Of a stretch of 64,000 nt of DNA, positions 18,647 to 27,826 are shown piece by piece. A program made the position numbers and the translations under genes. The number at the start of each line of letters is the position of its first letter. Within the stretch, counting starts at the first letter, position 1. The notes beneath the pieces were generated by a model that worked only from the letters and a program-made list of their open reading frames with translations, did not search any database and was not told the origin of the DNA. This DNA comes from SKPS01 sp964469215 (GTDB lineage Bacteria; Bacteroidota; Bacteroidia; Bacteroidales; SKPS01): the NCBI GenBank assembly GCA_964469215.1, contig CAYXYB010000005.1, forward strand, positions 62,001 through 126,000, written 5' to 3'.

Positions 18647-19993
18647 ATGAAATCCATACTGATAATCGATGATGACCTGGTGGTTAACTCTCTACTTAGG
18701 AACATGCTGACCAAGGTAGGATACGAGGTAATTACCACTACCAACGGCGAAGATGGATTAAGGTTAACAAAATTGAAAAACCCTGATCTCGTTATCACAG
18801 ATTTTGAGATGCCAGGAATTACAGGTTTGGATGTTGTAAAGGATCTGACAAAAAATGTTCCGGGTTTACCAGTAATAATGCTCACCTGCCATAGTGATGT
18901 TTCGCTGACAATTAAATCAATCCAGGCGGGAGCGTATGACTATATTGAAAAGCCGATACAGCCACAGAAGATGCTTGATGCAATCCGTAACGGATTGCAG
19001 GTATCGGAACAAAACAGACAGATAGATCAGAAAATGCCTTTTCCTGTACGCAAAATCATTGAGGATAATATTTTAGTCGGTAAGACTCTGATAATTCGTG
19101 AAATAGTGAAGAGTATAGGCAAGATCTCGATGAATCGCTACAGTGTATTGATCACAGGTGAAACTGGCTCCGGTAAAGCACAGGTTGCCAATCTGATTCA
19201 TTACAGTGGTGTCACCAATGAACATCCTCTGATAGTTGTTAATTGTGAGGTTACTCCGGCTGAGGATATTGAACATGAACTTATCGGTTATTCAAAAGGT
19301 GCTTTTGATAAAGCTAAGAGGAATAAAACCGGCAAACTGGTATTGGCAGCAGAGGGGACGGTTATCCTTAATGAGTTTCATCTTTTACCTATAACTGTAC
19401 AACACAAATTATTCAGGATACTGGAAGACGGTTTGGTATATATACCAGGGGATGAGGATCCGGTTCCTTTAAAGGCCAGGATTATAGGAATCTCCAGTGC
19501 TGATTTAGACAAGCTGGTTGGGAATGGGACAATACTTTCCGAGCTGTATTATCAGTTGAAGGTGTTTTATATTGATTTACCTCCTTTGAGGAACAGAACT
19601 GAAGATATTCCGGAGCTGATAGACCATTTTCTTGATAAGCATTGCCGCAGATTAGCAAAAAGTGTTAGCAAACTTGAAGCTGGCACGTTAGAACTGCTTC
19701 AGAAACATCACTGGCCGGGAAATCTCAGGGAGCTTGAAAACGCAATTACCCAGGCAATAATTCTGTCTCGCGGTGATACCCTTGAAAAGAACCATCTGAA
19801 GAAATTTCTTCTTAAACAGGTTGCAATACCCATTGAGAAGCAGAACATCACCCTTGAAGAGATGGAAAAGATCTATATTATTAAAGTATTAAAGAGTGTG
19901 CGCTGGAATAAACAAGCCGCTGTAAGAATTCTCGACATATCGAGGCCAACACTTTACAGCAAGCTGGAGAAATATGATATAAAAGGCCGCTGA
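18647..19993 (+). CDS. NtrC-like response regulator with degenerate AAA+ domain and Fis-type HTH
   Basis: The 448-residue protein has a receiver domain (IDDD at 7-10, Asp52 in ITDFEMPG, Lys in IEKPIQP), an AAA+ sigma-54-activator fold and a Fis-type helix-turn-helix (NKQAAVRILDISRPTLYSKL). The receiver looks intact. The AAA+ core is not. Walker A is kept (GETGSGK, 171-177), but the sigma-54 contact loop GAFTGA reads GAFDKA (218-223), Walker B reads ILNEF with Asn242 in place of Asp, and the usual Arg-finger segment reads LYYQL instead of LYYRL. The protein may bind DNA in response to phosphorylation without activating sigma-54. It follows two kinase genes, its likely partners, after 206 bases with its own promoter. 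Confidence 0.88.
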   Translation: MKSILIIDDDLVVNSLLRNMLTKVGYEVITTTNGEDGLRLTKLKNPDLVITDFEMPGITGLDVVKDLTKNVPGLPVIMLTCHSDVSLTIKSIQAGAYDYIEKPIQPQKMLDAIRNGLQVSEQNRQIDQKMPFPVRKIIEDNILVGKTLIIREIVKSIGKISMNRYSVLITGETGSGKAQVANLIHYSGVTNEHPLIVVNCEVTPAEDIEHELIGYSKGAFDKAKRNKTGKLVLAAEGTVILNEFHLLPITVQHKLFRILEDGLVYIPGDEDPVPLKARIIGISSADLDKLVGNGTILSELYYQLKVFYIDLPPLRNRTEDIPELIDHFLDKHCRRLAKSVSKLEAGTLELLQKHHWPGNLRELENAITQAIILSRGDTLEKNHLKKFLLKQVAIPIEKQNITLEEMEKIYIIKVLKSVRWNKQAAVRILDISRPTLYSKLEKYDIKGR

Positions 19994-20030
19994 AGCCTTG
20001 TAATAGGTTGAATCCAGCCGAAAAAAAGTA

Positions 20031-20059
20031 TTTGTTTATTCAAAAAAAGAGTATCTTTG
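20031..20059 (+). promoter_or_regulatory. Probable promoter of the tRNA pair
   Basis: TTTG (20031-20034), 17 bases, then TATCTTTG (20052-20059). The -7 box is a perfect match; the spacer is slightly short. The tRNA-Gly gene starts 21 bases after the -7 box. Confidence 0.55.
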
Positions 20060-20080
20060 CAGCCCCAGAAAACCTGAAAC

Positions 20081-20153
<73 letters not shown>

Positions 20154-20154
20154 C

Positions 20155-20190
20155 AAAAAAAACCAGCCACCCGGTTACGGTTTTTTTTTT
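20155..20190 (+). terminator. Possible weak terminator hairpin between the tRNAs
   Basis: An A8-CC run (20155-20164) can pair with GG-T10 (20179-20190) around a 14-base loop, ending in ten T residues. The stem is mostly A-T, so it could be a weak terminator or only a spacer removed during tRNA processing. Confidence 0.35.
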
Positions 20191-20215
20191 ACCTGAGAAA
20201 TCCAGGCCGATGTTG

Positions 20216-20300
20216 GCCCGGATGGCGGAATTGGTAGACGCGTTGGACTTAAAATCCAATGGACATTGTGTCCGTGCCGGTTCGATCCCGGCTCCGGGTA
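20216..20300 (+). tRNA. tRNA-Leu (TAA anticodon)
   Basis: An 85-base class II tRNA. The acceptor GCCCGGA pairs with TCCGGGT, discriminator A. The anticodon stem-loop TTGGACTTAAAATCCAA has anticodon TAA, followed by a long variable arm (TGGACATTGTGTCC) and the T arm GCCGGTTCGATCCCGGC. CCA is not encoded. Confidence 0.97.
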
Positions 20301-20303
20301 CAG

Positions 20304-20341
20304 GAGGGTGCCTCAAAAGACACCCTCTTTCTTTTTTTTTT
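20304..20341 (+). terminator. Rho-independent terminator after the tRNA operon
   Basis: GAGGGTG (20304-20310) pairs perfectly with CACCCTC (20321-20327) around a 10-base loop and is followed by a long T-rich tract with one C. It lies 4 bases after tRNA-Leu. Confidence 0.85.
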
Positions 20342-20474
20342 ATAGCCATCCTGCCGTGGAGAAAAAAACGACTTTTTTGAGACGTCTTCTTTTTTTCATG
20401 CCGGCAATAATATCGAGTCATAGATTATTCATATTTTTATTCCCCCTTAATGTTCTGATTCTATCGAAATAATT

Positions 20475-21878
20475 ATGAAAACATCATTTTATATCCTAAC
20501 CCTGTTTTTCATTGTCATTCTTCTGCAAACTTCAGCACAGCCGCGTATCTTCAGAATAGATTATACCCTTCATGGTGTGCAGGATACAATGGGGTGGTTA
20601 TGTGAAGTTAAAGGGAAGGAGGTTTTTGCTATTGATTCATCAAAGATATCGTCGGGCAATGTTTCATTTGAAGTTGACTCATCGCTTCCACACGGTGTTT
20701 ATAAAGTAGTTTTCAATGACACATTGTTCACCGATATTGTTTTTGGAGGTGAAGATATTATACTTGAGTCGTCGTTACCTGATATAATTGGTAAAATGAA
20801 GGTTTACGGTTCGGTTGAAAACACCCTGCTTTTCGGTTACTGGCAATACTATTTCAGAATTCGTGACACACTTGATGATGTTATAAGGCGTGGAAGAGAG
20901 CTATATTATGCTTCTCAGGGTAAACCCTCAAAGGCTTTGGATGAGCTTCAAAACAGAGCTGATCAGCTTGAACAGCAGAAGATCGACTATGTGCTCAGGA
21001 TGATGAAAGAATACCCCGGCAGATTTGCACCTAAGCTGATATGGGCGTTTCAGCAACCCGATTACCAGTTCTACCTCATGAATTATGGACAACCATATCC
21101 TTCTGAGAAGGAATACTACGAGAATCACTTTTTCGACAGGCTTGATTTTTCAGATAGCCGGATGATCAACACTGAAGTGTTGTTTGTAATGATAAACGAC
21201 TATCTGAAAACATTTGGTCAACCTGCCGCTACCGAGAATTACATTAAAATGATAAGCTTTATTCTTGACAAGGCGAAAGCTAATCCTGAGGTTTACCAGT
21301 ATTGTATTGAACTCTTTTTAAGCAATTTTGAAATAAGCATCTGGGAGCCTGTATTTCTTTATCTTATTGAAGAGCATTATCTGAAATCCCCCTTAAGCAA
21401 CCAAACCCTGAAACAGGTATACAGTCAGCGGACACAGGCTATAAGGAACACATCCATTGGCATGAAGGTGCCTGAAGTGTGTGGTACTACACCTTCAGGT
21501 AAAAAGCATTGTCTGAACAATGAGCTTGGAACACGAACTCTTCTTGTCTTGTGGAGCCATGGATGCGATCACTGCGAAGCAATTCTTCCCGACCTGGCTA
21601 AAATTAACAATGAATACAGTGAAAAGGGTTTTAAAATATTTTCGTTTACCCTGGCAGAAGACCGTGATTCACTGGCTGCCTCAATGAATCATTTTGGTAT
21701 CGAATGGATAAATGTTTCAGATTTTAAAGGATTCAACTCAGAAGTTGTAGACCGTTTTAATATATCAGTTACTCCGGTAATGTACCTTTTGGACAAAAAC
21801 GGAGTGATAACCGACAAGCCAACATCCATACCTGTTTTGTATGCAAACCTTGTTGTCAGATACCGTGAAGATCAGTAG
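20475..21878 (+). CDS. Exported thioredoxin-fold (TlpA/redoxin-like) protein with DUF4369/DUF5106-like N-terminal part
   Basis: The 467-residue protein starts with a signal peptide (MKTSFYILTLFFIVILLQTSAQ). Residues 25-130 form a beta-rich domain like those that precede thioredoxin domains in Bacteroidota; a helical middle follows. The C-terminal thioredoxin domain (from about 330) has LLVLWSHGCDHCEAILPDL with a C-x-x-C active site (CDHC), then the cis-Pro element ISVTPVMYLLDKNG. It is probably a periplasmic thiol-disulfide reductase or sensor. The 3' end overlaps the convergent waaA by 7 bases. The substrate is unknown. Confidence 0.85.
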   Translation: MKTSFYILTLFFIVILLQTSAQPRIFRIDYTLHGVQDTMGWLCEVKGKEVFAIDSSKISSGNVSFEVDSSLPHGVYKVVFNDTLFTDIVFGGEDIILESSLPDIIGKMKVYGSVENTLLFGYWQYYFRIRDTLDDVIRRGRELYYASQGKPSKALDELQNRADQLEQQKIDYVLRMMKEYPGRFAPKLIWAFQQPDYQFYLMNYGQPYPSEKEYYENHFFDRLDFSDSRMINTEVLFVMINDYLKTFGQPAATENYIKMISFILDKAKANPEVYQYCIELFLSNFEISIWEPVFLYLIEEHYLKSPLSNQTLKQVYSQRTQAIRNTSIGMKVPEVCGTTPSGKKHCLNNELGTRTLLVLWSHGCDHCEAILPDLAKINNEYSEKGFKIFSFTLAEDRDSLAASMNHFGIEWINVSDFKGFNSEVVDRFNISVTPVMYLLDKNGVITDKPTSIPVLYANLVVRYREDQ

Positions 21879-23095
21879 CCGGTTCGTTCAAGAATATGCC
21901 GTGTTGCACCAAGGTTTGACATGATATAGCTTTTTGCTGCTTCAGATACTTCCTTCAGGAGTTGTGGATTTTGGAGCAGCTCCGATATTGTATTGTAAAT
22001 GTCATCAGAATTTAGTACCGGAGATCCGGCACCAATTTTTATCAGCTCTGATGCCTCGTGGAAGATTTTATGGTTAGGTCCGAAAACAACAGGGCAACCA
22101 TAAACGGCAGCCTCGGGTAAATTATGTATACCACTTCCAAAACCACCTCCGATATATGCTATTGTTGCATAACGATAAAGCCTGCTCAGAAGCCCTATGG
22201 AATCAACCACAACAACACGGGCATCAGTGCTGTCTTTTATTTCAGACAGCCTTACTGCCTTCTCATTCAGACTTGAAATAAGATTAGCTATCCTGTATTC
22301 ATCAACATGGTGGGGTGCAATAATCCACGAGGTATTTTGAAGCTTACTGATCACAGGAAGAAGAACTTGTTCGTCCTGGGGCCATGTGCTGCCTGCAATA
22401 ATGACCGGATTTCCTGATTTGAACACTACCGGCAGCTTTATAAAAAACTCTTCTGATGCTATGCAGTGCACTCTGTCGAAGCGAGTGTCGCCGCTGATGC
22501 TCACATTTGTAAAACCTACCTTCTCAAGCAATGAGACAGAATTTTCATCCTGAACAAAAAACCAATCAATATTCCTCAACTGTTTCAGGAACCATTTTCC
22601 CCACCATCTGAAGAAATGCTGCTTTTGCCTGAATATTCCTGAAACCAGGTAAATCCTCACATTACGTTTTTTCAGTATTCTGAACAGGTTGTACCAGAAG
22701 TCGTATTTAATCACGAAGAGGGCTTCAGGGTTTACTGCCTGAACAAAAGCTTTCATTTTAGGATTGGTATCCGGAGGCAGGTAACAAACTATATCTGCTC
22801 CCGGATAATCTTTGCGCACTTCAAATCCTGAAGGGGAAAAAAAAGTAAGAAGGATTTTCTTGTCAGGATGTCTTTCTCTGACAGCCTCAATAAGTGGTCT
22901 TCCCTGTTCAAACTCGCCAAGAGAAGCGGCATGGAACCAGACAGTTTTTTCATTATCCCGGAGGAGGGAGTTTAATCCCTCCACAAAGCCCTTCCTTCCC
23001 TCAATCCATTTGCAGGCTCTCTTATTAAAGGGTGCTGCAATTCTTATTGCCAGAACAAAACATCTGATAGACAAACTGTAAAGGAGCCTGAACAT
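21872..23095 (-). CDS. waaA: 3-deoxy-D-manno-octulosonic acid (Kdo) transferase
   Basis: WaaA transfers Kdo from CMP-Kdo to lipid A precursor at the cytoplasmic face of the inner membrane. An N-terminal hydrophobic anchor (MFRLLYSLSIRCFVLAIRI) is followed by the motif WFHAASLGEFEQGRPLIE with the catalytic Glu region, then LLTFFSPSGFE, IKYDFWYN, GDTRFDRV and a C-terminal GGGFGSGIHNLPEAAVYG. I chose the ATG at 23095, which gives the normal N-terminus (407 residues). A longer frame from 23158 would run into the upstream gene. It follows the beta-barrel gene by 11 bases. Confidence 0.95.
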   Translation of the reverse strand: MFRLLYSLSIRCFVLAIRIAAPFNKRACKWIEGRKGFVEGLNSLLRDNEKTVWFHAASLGEFEQGRPLIEAVRERHPDKKILLTFFSPSGFEVRKDYPGADIVCYLPPDTNPKMKAFVQAVNPEALFVIKYDFWYNLFRILKKRNVRIYLVSGIFRQKQHFFRWWGKWFLKQLRNIDWFFVQDENSVSLLEKVGFTNVSISGDTRFDRVHCIASEEFFIKLPVVFKSGNPVIIAGSTWPQDEQVLLPVISKLQNTSWIIAPHHVDEYRIANLISSLNEKAVRLSEIKDSTDARVVVVDSIGLLSRLYRYATIAYIGGGFGSGIHNLPEAAVYGCPVVFGPNHKIFHEASELIKIGAGSPVLNSDDIYNTISELLQNPQLLKEVSEAAKSYIMSNLGATRHILERTGY

Positions 23096-23106
23096 AATTT
23101 CTTCAA

Positions 23107-23862
23107 TTAGTTGAAGTAAAAGTCTTTTGGTGCTCTGGCATAGAAAGGGATAATCCAACTGAACCGTATTGTGATGAGTTGATCATTCCTTAGTCTGTCA
23201 TCTTTTTTCATCAGTACAAAATCGTAATTCCTGAGGCTTTTTGTAGGAGCGTACATATATTCGGCTCCCACCGTGAAATTGGTAAGCTTGTTATCACTGT
23301 AATGAATGTAACCGATAAAAAGGGATCCTCCGGGGCCGGCGGTAAGCTTGTCATAACCCTTCTTGTATTCACCTTCGAGTTGTGGGGTAGTATTTTCATG
23401 CACTTCAATCCTTATTTTGTGTTGCAGCAAACCCAGGCTTCCCGATACAAGTATCCCTGAATTGGGATTTCCGAAGCGGGTCTTGAAGACACGTCCAGCT
23501 CTTACAGCGGTGTAGAACCCCCTCTGCCTGAAATGGATATTTGCAAATACGCCGGTTTTATCAATCACAAATCCCTCGCTGGTTGTGATATTGGCAAGTA
23601 TCTGGTCTTCATTTCTCACTTTTTCGGCAAATATGAAGCTCCAGTCGAGAGCAAACAGCCAATGAGATCGTGTTTGAAGATGGATGCCGAACCCCACAGA
23701 TCCATTGTTGTAGAAGCGATCTTTCAAATCACCCTGTGGAAACTGGATTCCGATGTGTGGCTGCAGAGACCATATCTTTGCCGGTTCTTTCTGAACATCG
23801 AGCTGAGCGAGCAATGGCATGGAGAATAGAATGGCAAGACAGAGCAGTATTTTTCTTTTCAT
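23107..23862 (-). CDS. Predicted outer-membrane beta-barrel protein
   Basis: The 251-residue protein has a signal peptide (MKRKILLCLAILFSMPLLAQ). Alternating hydrophobic strands follow, for example LQPHIGIQFPQG, GSVGFGIHLQTRSHWLFALD and LTNFTVGAEYMYAPTKS. The sequence ends in a strand with aromatic residues (ITIRFSWIIPFYARAPKDFYFN). This is typical of small Bacteroidota outer-membrane barrels. Function is unknown. It has a promoter of its own overlapping the end of the helicase gene and is followed by waaA in the same direction, so it may serve the envelope. Confidence 0.75.
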   Translation of the reverse strand: MKRKILLCLAILFSMPLLAQLDVQKEPAKIWSLQPHIGIQFPQGDLKDRFYNNGSVGFGIHLQTRSHWLFALDWSFIFAEKVRNEDQILANITTSEGFVIDKTGVFANIHFRQRGFYTAVRAGRVFKTRFGNPNSGILVSGSLGLLQHKIRIEVHENTTPQLEGEYKKGYDKLTAGPGGSLFIGYIHYSDNKLTNFTVGAEYMYAPTKSLRNYDFVLMKKDDRLRNDQLITIRFSWIIPFYARAPKDFYFN

Positions 23863-23890
23863 TTAATGAAATGAGGTTAAACAATTTCAG

Positions 23891-23919
23891 CAAAAATAGA
23901 TAAAAATGTACTCATCAAA
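23891..23919 (-). promoter_or_regulatory. Putative promoter for the beta-barrel/waaA pair
   Basis: On the minus strand TTTG (23916-23919), 17 bases, then TATTTTTG (23891-23898). It overlaps the last bases of the helicase gene and lies 28 bases before the ATG at 23862. Confidence 0.5.
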
Positions 23920-25378
23920 TCTTGTAATCATAATTACCGATATACTTATCATTGAAGCCGACAAGAGATAGCATTTCTGTGGCACGGGCAACTGCGGTAT
24001 AAAGCCACCTGAGGTACTCTTTGTCAATCCTATCCTCCGGGAGCCACCCCTGATCTACAAAGACCCTCTCCCACTGCCCGCCCTGTGTTTTATGGCAGGT
24101 AAGGGCATAGGCAAATTTCACCTGAAGTGCATTATAATAAGGATGTTTACTTACTACTCCCTTCACACCACCTTCGTAAGTCAGAGCAATATCCTCACGA
24201 ACTCTGTGAAAAAGAGCCTGCTGATCAGGTGCAGATAATGAAGCCGACTCAGAATAGATTGCAGACAGAAGCAGTTTGACCTCGAAGTCGGTTTCACCGG
24301 TATAATCGGCAAATCTTACAATGGCATCGGCAAACCTGAATCCGAGGTGTTCTTCAATATTCCTTATCCTGATTATTTCGAGCATATCACCGTTGGCTAT
24401 GAAACCGGCAGGGCTGTTCTCAGGCAACCAGAAATAATTGTTTTTAACAACCATCATGAGGTCTCCTCCTTCGATTTCATGTTCCCTGAAAAGTATTCTG
24501 TTTCTTATTTCCCTGTTATAGAGATTTGCCCTTTTATTCGATCTGGTAATAATTACTGATCCTGCCTGATCATGTCGTGAGAAGGCCCCGGCAAGTTCAT
24601 CCATCAGATCAAATCCAGAGATCCTTTTCACATCTTGTGTGCCTGCATACAGAAGGGGCAGTCCAATGTCGTTGCTGTTTATCTTTTCCCTGAGGTTAGT
24701 TGCATTGTCGAGAATTCCCGAGCCGGCAGCCTGCCTCACCACACTGTTCAGGGTATGCTGAATAATATTGAGAGTATACTTTTTAGCCAGCAATCTGTTG
24801 TCAAGGGCAGGGCTTAACTCAGATCCCACAGGTGGGAGCTGGGCTTTGTCACCAACAAATATCATTTTACATCCCGGATTCTCGTAAACGAACTGCATCA
24901 GGTCGTCAAGGATATTCCTGCCTGAAAAAGCCTGAGACTCATCATCAGGGATATCAAAACCCTGTATCATCGATACTTCATCTACAATAAAAATTGCCCT
25001 GGAAACCTGGTTTTTCCTTGGAACTATAACCTGACTTCCATCAGGAGCAGTATAGAGGAGATAGATGAACCGGTGAATGGTATGGGCTGTTTTACCGGCA
25101 TAAGAACCAAGCACTTTAGCCGCCCTTCCTGTAGGAGCCAGAAGGTAGTTTCTGATTCTCCAAAGATCAAGAGTTTTTACAAATGAGCTGATGAGTGTGG
25201 TTTTCCCTGTTCCTGCGTAGCCATTCAGCAGGAAGAGTGTATCATCTTCTGACAGAAAAAGGAAATCTGCCAATAAATTAACAGCCTCCTGTTGGCAAGC
25301 AGTTGGTTCATGGCCAAGGAATTCAAACAAGCGGGATTTGAACAGGTTAATATTTTGTTTATCTACGTGCCTGTTCAT
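23915..25378 (-). CDS. RecD-like superfamily 1B DNA helicase (AAA family ATPase)
   Basis: The 487-residue protein has Walker A in LNGYAGTGKTTLI (about residues 51-63), motif Ia APTGRAAKVL, Walker B FIVDEVSM, motif III VGDKAQLPPVGSE and the C-terminal UvrD/RecD signature TCHKTQGGQWERVFVDQ with the final motif YTAVARA. It resembles the stand-alone short RecD-like helicases of Bacteroidota rather than full RecD2. It probably unwinds DNA 5'-3' in repair. Its ATG overlaps the TamA-like stop codon (ATGA), so it is translationally coupled to an envelope gene, an odd functional pairing. Confidence 0.92.
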   Translation of the reverse strand: MNRHVDKQNINLFKSRLFEFLGHEPTACQQEAVNLLADFLFLSEDDTLFLLNGYAGTGKTTLISSFVKTLDLWRIRNYLLAPTGRAAKVLGSYAGKTAHTIHRFIYLLYTAPDGSQVIVPRKNQVSRAIFIVDEVSMIQGFDIPDDESQAFSGRNILDDLMQFVYENPGCKMIFVGDKAQLPPVGSELSPALDNRLLAKKYTLNIIQHTLNSVVRQAAGSGILDNATNLREKINSNDIGLPLLYAGTQDVKRISGFDLMDELAGAFSRHDQAGSVIITRSNKRANLYNREIRNRILFREHEIEGGDLMMVVKNNYFWLPENSPAGFIANGDMLEIIRIRNIEEHLGFRFADAIVRFADYTGETDFEVKLLLSAIYSESASLSAPDQQALFHRVREDIALTYEGGVKGVVSKHPYYNALQVKFAYALTCHKTQGGQWERVFVDQGWLPEDRIDKEYLRWLYTAVARATEMLSLVGFNDKYIGNYDYKI

Positions 25379-27822
25379 ATAGAATAACCTATTCCAAAAT
25401 TCCAGTTTATTCGTCTTAGTTTAATCTCATCAAACATCCATCTTTCTCCGTCAGGTTTCGACGGATCGTGAATCTTGATGCCTGCATCCACCCTTATTAC
25501 GAAGAAGGTTACAATTCTAAGTCCCAGACCTGTTCCAACGGCGAGTTCCCTGAAGAACCGGTCAAACACAAACTCACCTCCGGGATATTTATCATTTTTA
25601 TTTTTCAGCCAAACATTACCGGCATCGAGGAAAAGGGCACCATTGAAATTGCCATACATTGGAAAACGGTATTCAACGCTGGTCTCGAGACCGAAATCGC
25701 CTGTACGGTCAAATCTGATAAGGTTAAGTTGGTCTGAGTATGAGCCGGGTCCGATTGTACGTACAGGCCATGCCCTTATCCCGTTCGCTCCACCCACATA
25801 GAAGCTTTTCTCAAAAGGCAGAACGTTCATGTTTCCGTAAGGGTTGCCCAATCCAAGATACAGGCGGGCAGCAATAACCTGATCTTTTTGCCGGAGCCTG
25901 AAAAACTGCCTGTAGTCAACATCACTTCTAAGATACTGTGCGTATGGAATATTGAATATCAATGCAATACCCTCAGAATTGACAGGGTAATTCAAGGAAC
26001 GCCTGAAAGTATTCACAAACAGTCCTGCCGACTCAAAGCTAAACCTCAGAAACGAATAACTCCTTCGTGTGGGTGCGCCCTGATTGTCTATCATCATATT
26101 CAGGGTTATTGCAGTGATTAGATGATCAGAGTAAGAGTTTCTGAGCCTCTGGTCATCTAATGCTTTGATTTTTTCAATGAAAGAGGGAACTGGAGATATA
26201 GATACTGCATTTATTTCAAAGGGATTCAGGGCCATGATGATATTTGATCTCAACTGCCAGTCGTATCCTGAGGTGACCTTAAGCAGATATCTTTTATAAT
26301 CGGGCCTCTCCTGAAAGTTTATACCACCCGAAAAACGGGTACGTGGTTTGAAGGTTTTGCTCAGGCCTGAAAGCCTGACAGGTGATACGAACCGTGGAAA
26401 CCTGAAGTCTATGTCTGCACCCAGCTCCAACGTGTTGAAAGGGAGGTTGTCAAAGATAGTTGTTTCCACCTGATCCTTATCGAGGATTTTCTGAACCTCC
26501 ATTGCTCCTTTAAAAGCGAGACTGACCACATCAGCACCTTTAAAGACATTTCTGTTCTGGTAAACCAGGTATGTATTAACACCCGGATCTCCCGCCCTGT
26601 TGGTTGCATCGAGCCTTATTTCGTATGACTGGCGGTGCAGACGGGTTAGGTTTATATGGCAATCAAGCCATACGACATTATCCTCTCTAGTTTCCCCGCC
26701 GGCAACATCGGTAAAGGTTATTGAAATGTTGCTGAAGTTGGAAAGGTCCGACAGATAAAGGTATGTCAATTCAACATCCCTGAGATTATATAACTGTCCG
26801 GGTTCAATAAATATATTGTTAATGAGAACCTGAGGATTATACAAGTGGTATTCAGATTCATATAAATAGTACACACTCTTGCTGCCACCCTTACTTGCTA
26901 CTGCAGCTTCGACAGGCAGTATCTGCATATCCTTTTTTACAAATGGCCCTTCATATTCAGGATTAATATAAATATTCCTTATGCGGGCTGGCAAATGCTG
27001 CCTTATATAAACACTGTCACGGTTATTTTCATCAAAGAAACTTTGATCCAGAATCTTAAGATAAATATCTAGGAAATTGCCGGGCATAAAAGTGTCGACC
27101 TCAACCACAATATAAGCTTTGTTAAAATGGTAATAACCGCTGTCTTTTAGTATCCTTGTTATCCTATCACGTTCATTCTGAAGCACTTTTTCATCATAAG
27201 GAGCACCTTTTTTTATCAACGACTGCCCTGATGAAGCACCGTAAAGCAATCTGATACCTGTTGATGGTATGTTGGTATTGATCTCTCTGATCCGATGCCC
27301 CGGACCCGGTTGGATATTGTAAGTTACAGAAGCCTTTTTTTTCCAGGTTCTGATATCACGTTCGGCAATCGCATTGAAATGACCCCTGGTGACAAGGAAC
27401 GACCCGAGCTGTACCAGTGTACGGTCGGCAGCAGAGGTGTCGAGAACTACGGGAGCCTCACCGTTCTTCATCACCCATAAACGGAAATTATTTTTCCTCT
27501 TCCAACCCCATTTCCTTAAAGGTGAGAATCCTGCAGAATCTGGAATATGTATAGCATCACCGAAGTTCCAGGCTGCAGCATAGAAAGGATATATCCTGAA
27601 AACCCTCTTGTTCGGCCTCTGCTGATGATATCTCTCAAGCTCACCTGCAGTGAAATTTATGTTTCCTGAATCACTATGAATAATAATCCTATTACGCTTC
27701 AGCAGGTATTCGCCATCATCGAGATTTCCGGTGACAGAACAACCTGAGACCACAATCAGCAATATGAAAACATGCAGGTTGCGTAAGATGACAGATTTTA
27801 AAGTCTGCAATTTCAGGGTCAT
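25375..27822 (-). CDS. BamA/TamA-family outer-membrane lipoprotein
   Basis: The 815-residue form starting at the ATG at 27822 has a lipoprotein signal peptide ending VSGCS (Cys28), as is usual for TamA-like proteins in Bacteroidota. The middle has POTRA-like segments (VTYNIQPGPGHRIREINTNI and PGQLYNLRDVELTYLYLSDL). The C-terminal third is a 16-strand barrel with the Omp85 elements FYVGGANGIRAWPVRTIGPG, FRFPMYGNFNGALFLDAGNVW and terminal strand NWNFGIGYSI. It probably inserts proteins into the outer membrane or links to TamB. A longer frame from 27924 overlaps the upstream gene. It follows that gene by 4 bases. Confidence 0.9.
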   Translation of the reverse strand: MTLKLQTLKSVILRNLHVFILLIVVSGCSVTGNLDDGEYLLKRNRIIIHSDSGNINFTAGELERYHQQRPNKRVFRIYPFYAAAWNFGDAIHIPDSAGFSPLRKWGWKRKNNFRLWVMKNGEAPVVLDTSAADRTLVQLGSFLVTRGHFNAIAERDIRTWKKKASVTYNIQPGPGHRIREINTNIPSTGIRLLYGASSGQSLIKKGAPYDEKVLQNERDRITRILKDSGYYHFNKAYIVVEVDTFMPGNFLDIYLKILDQSFFDENNRDSVYIRQHLPARIRNIYINPEYEGPFVKKDMQILPVEAAVASKGGSKSVYYLYESEYHLYNPQVLINNIFIEPGQLYNLRDVELTYLYLSDLSNFSNISITFTDVAGGETREDNVVWLDCHINLTRLHRQSYEIRLDATNRAGDPGVNTYLVYQNRNVFKGADVVSLAFKGAMEVQKILDKDQVETTIFDNLPFNTLELGADIDFRFPRFVSPVRLSGLSKTFKPRTRFSGGINFQERPDYKRYLLKVTSGYDWQLRSNIIMALNPFEINAVSISPVPSFIEKIKALDDQRLRNSYSDHLITAITLNMMIDNQGAPTRRSYSFLRFSFESAGLFVNTFRRSLNYPVNSEGIALIFNIPYAQYLRSDVDYRQFFRLRQKDQVIAARLYLGLGNPYGNMNVLPFEKSFYVGGANGIRAWPVRTIGPGSYSDQLNLIRFDRTGDFGLETSVEYRFPMYGNFNGALFLDAGNVWLKNKNDKYPGGEFVFDRFFRELAVGTGLGLRIVTFFVIRVDAGIKIHDPSKPDGERWMFDEIKLRRINWNFGIGYSI

Positions 27823-27826
27823 ATAT

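Noticed and set aside
21872..23158. Longer waaA start at 23158
   Set aside because: It would overlap the upstream barrel gene by 52 bases and add residues without homology; the ATG at 23095 gives the normal hydrophobic anchor.
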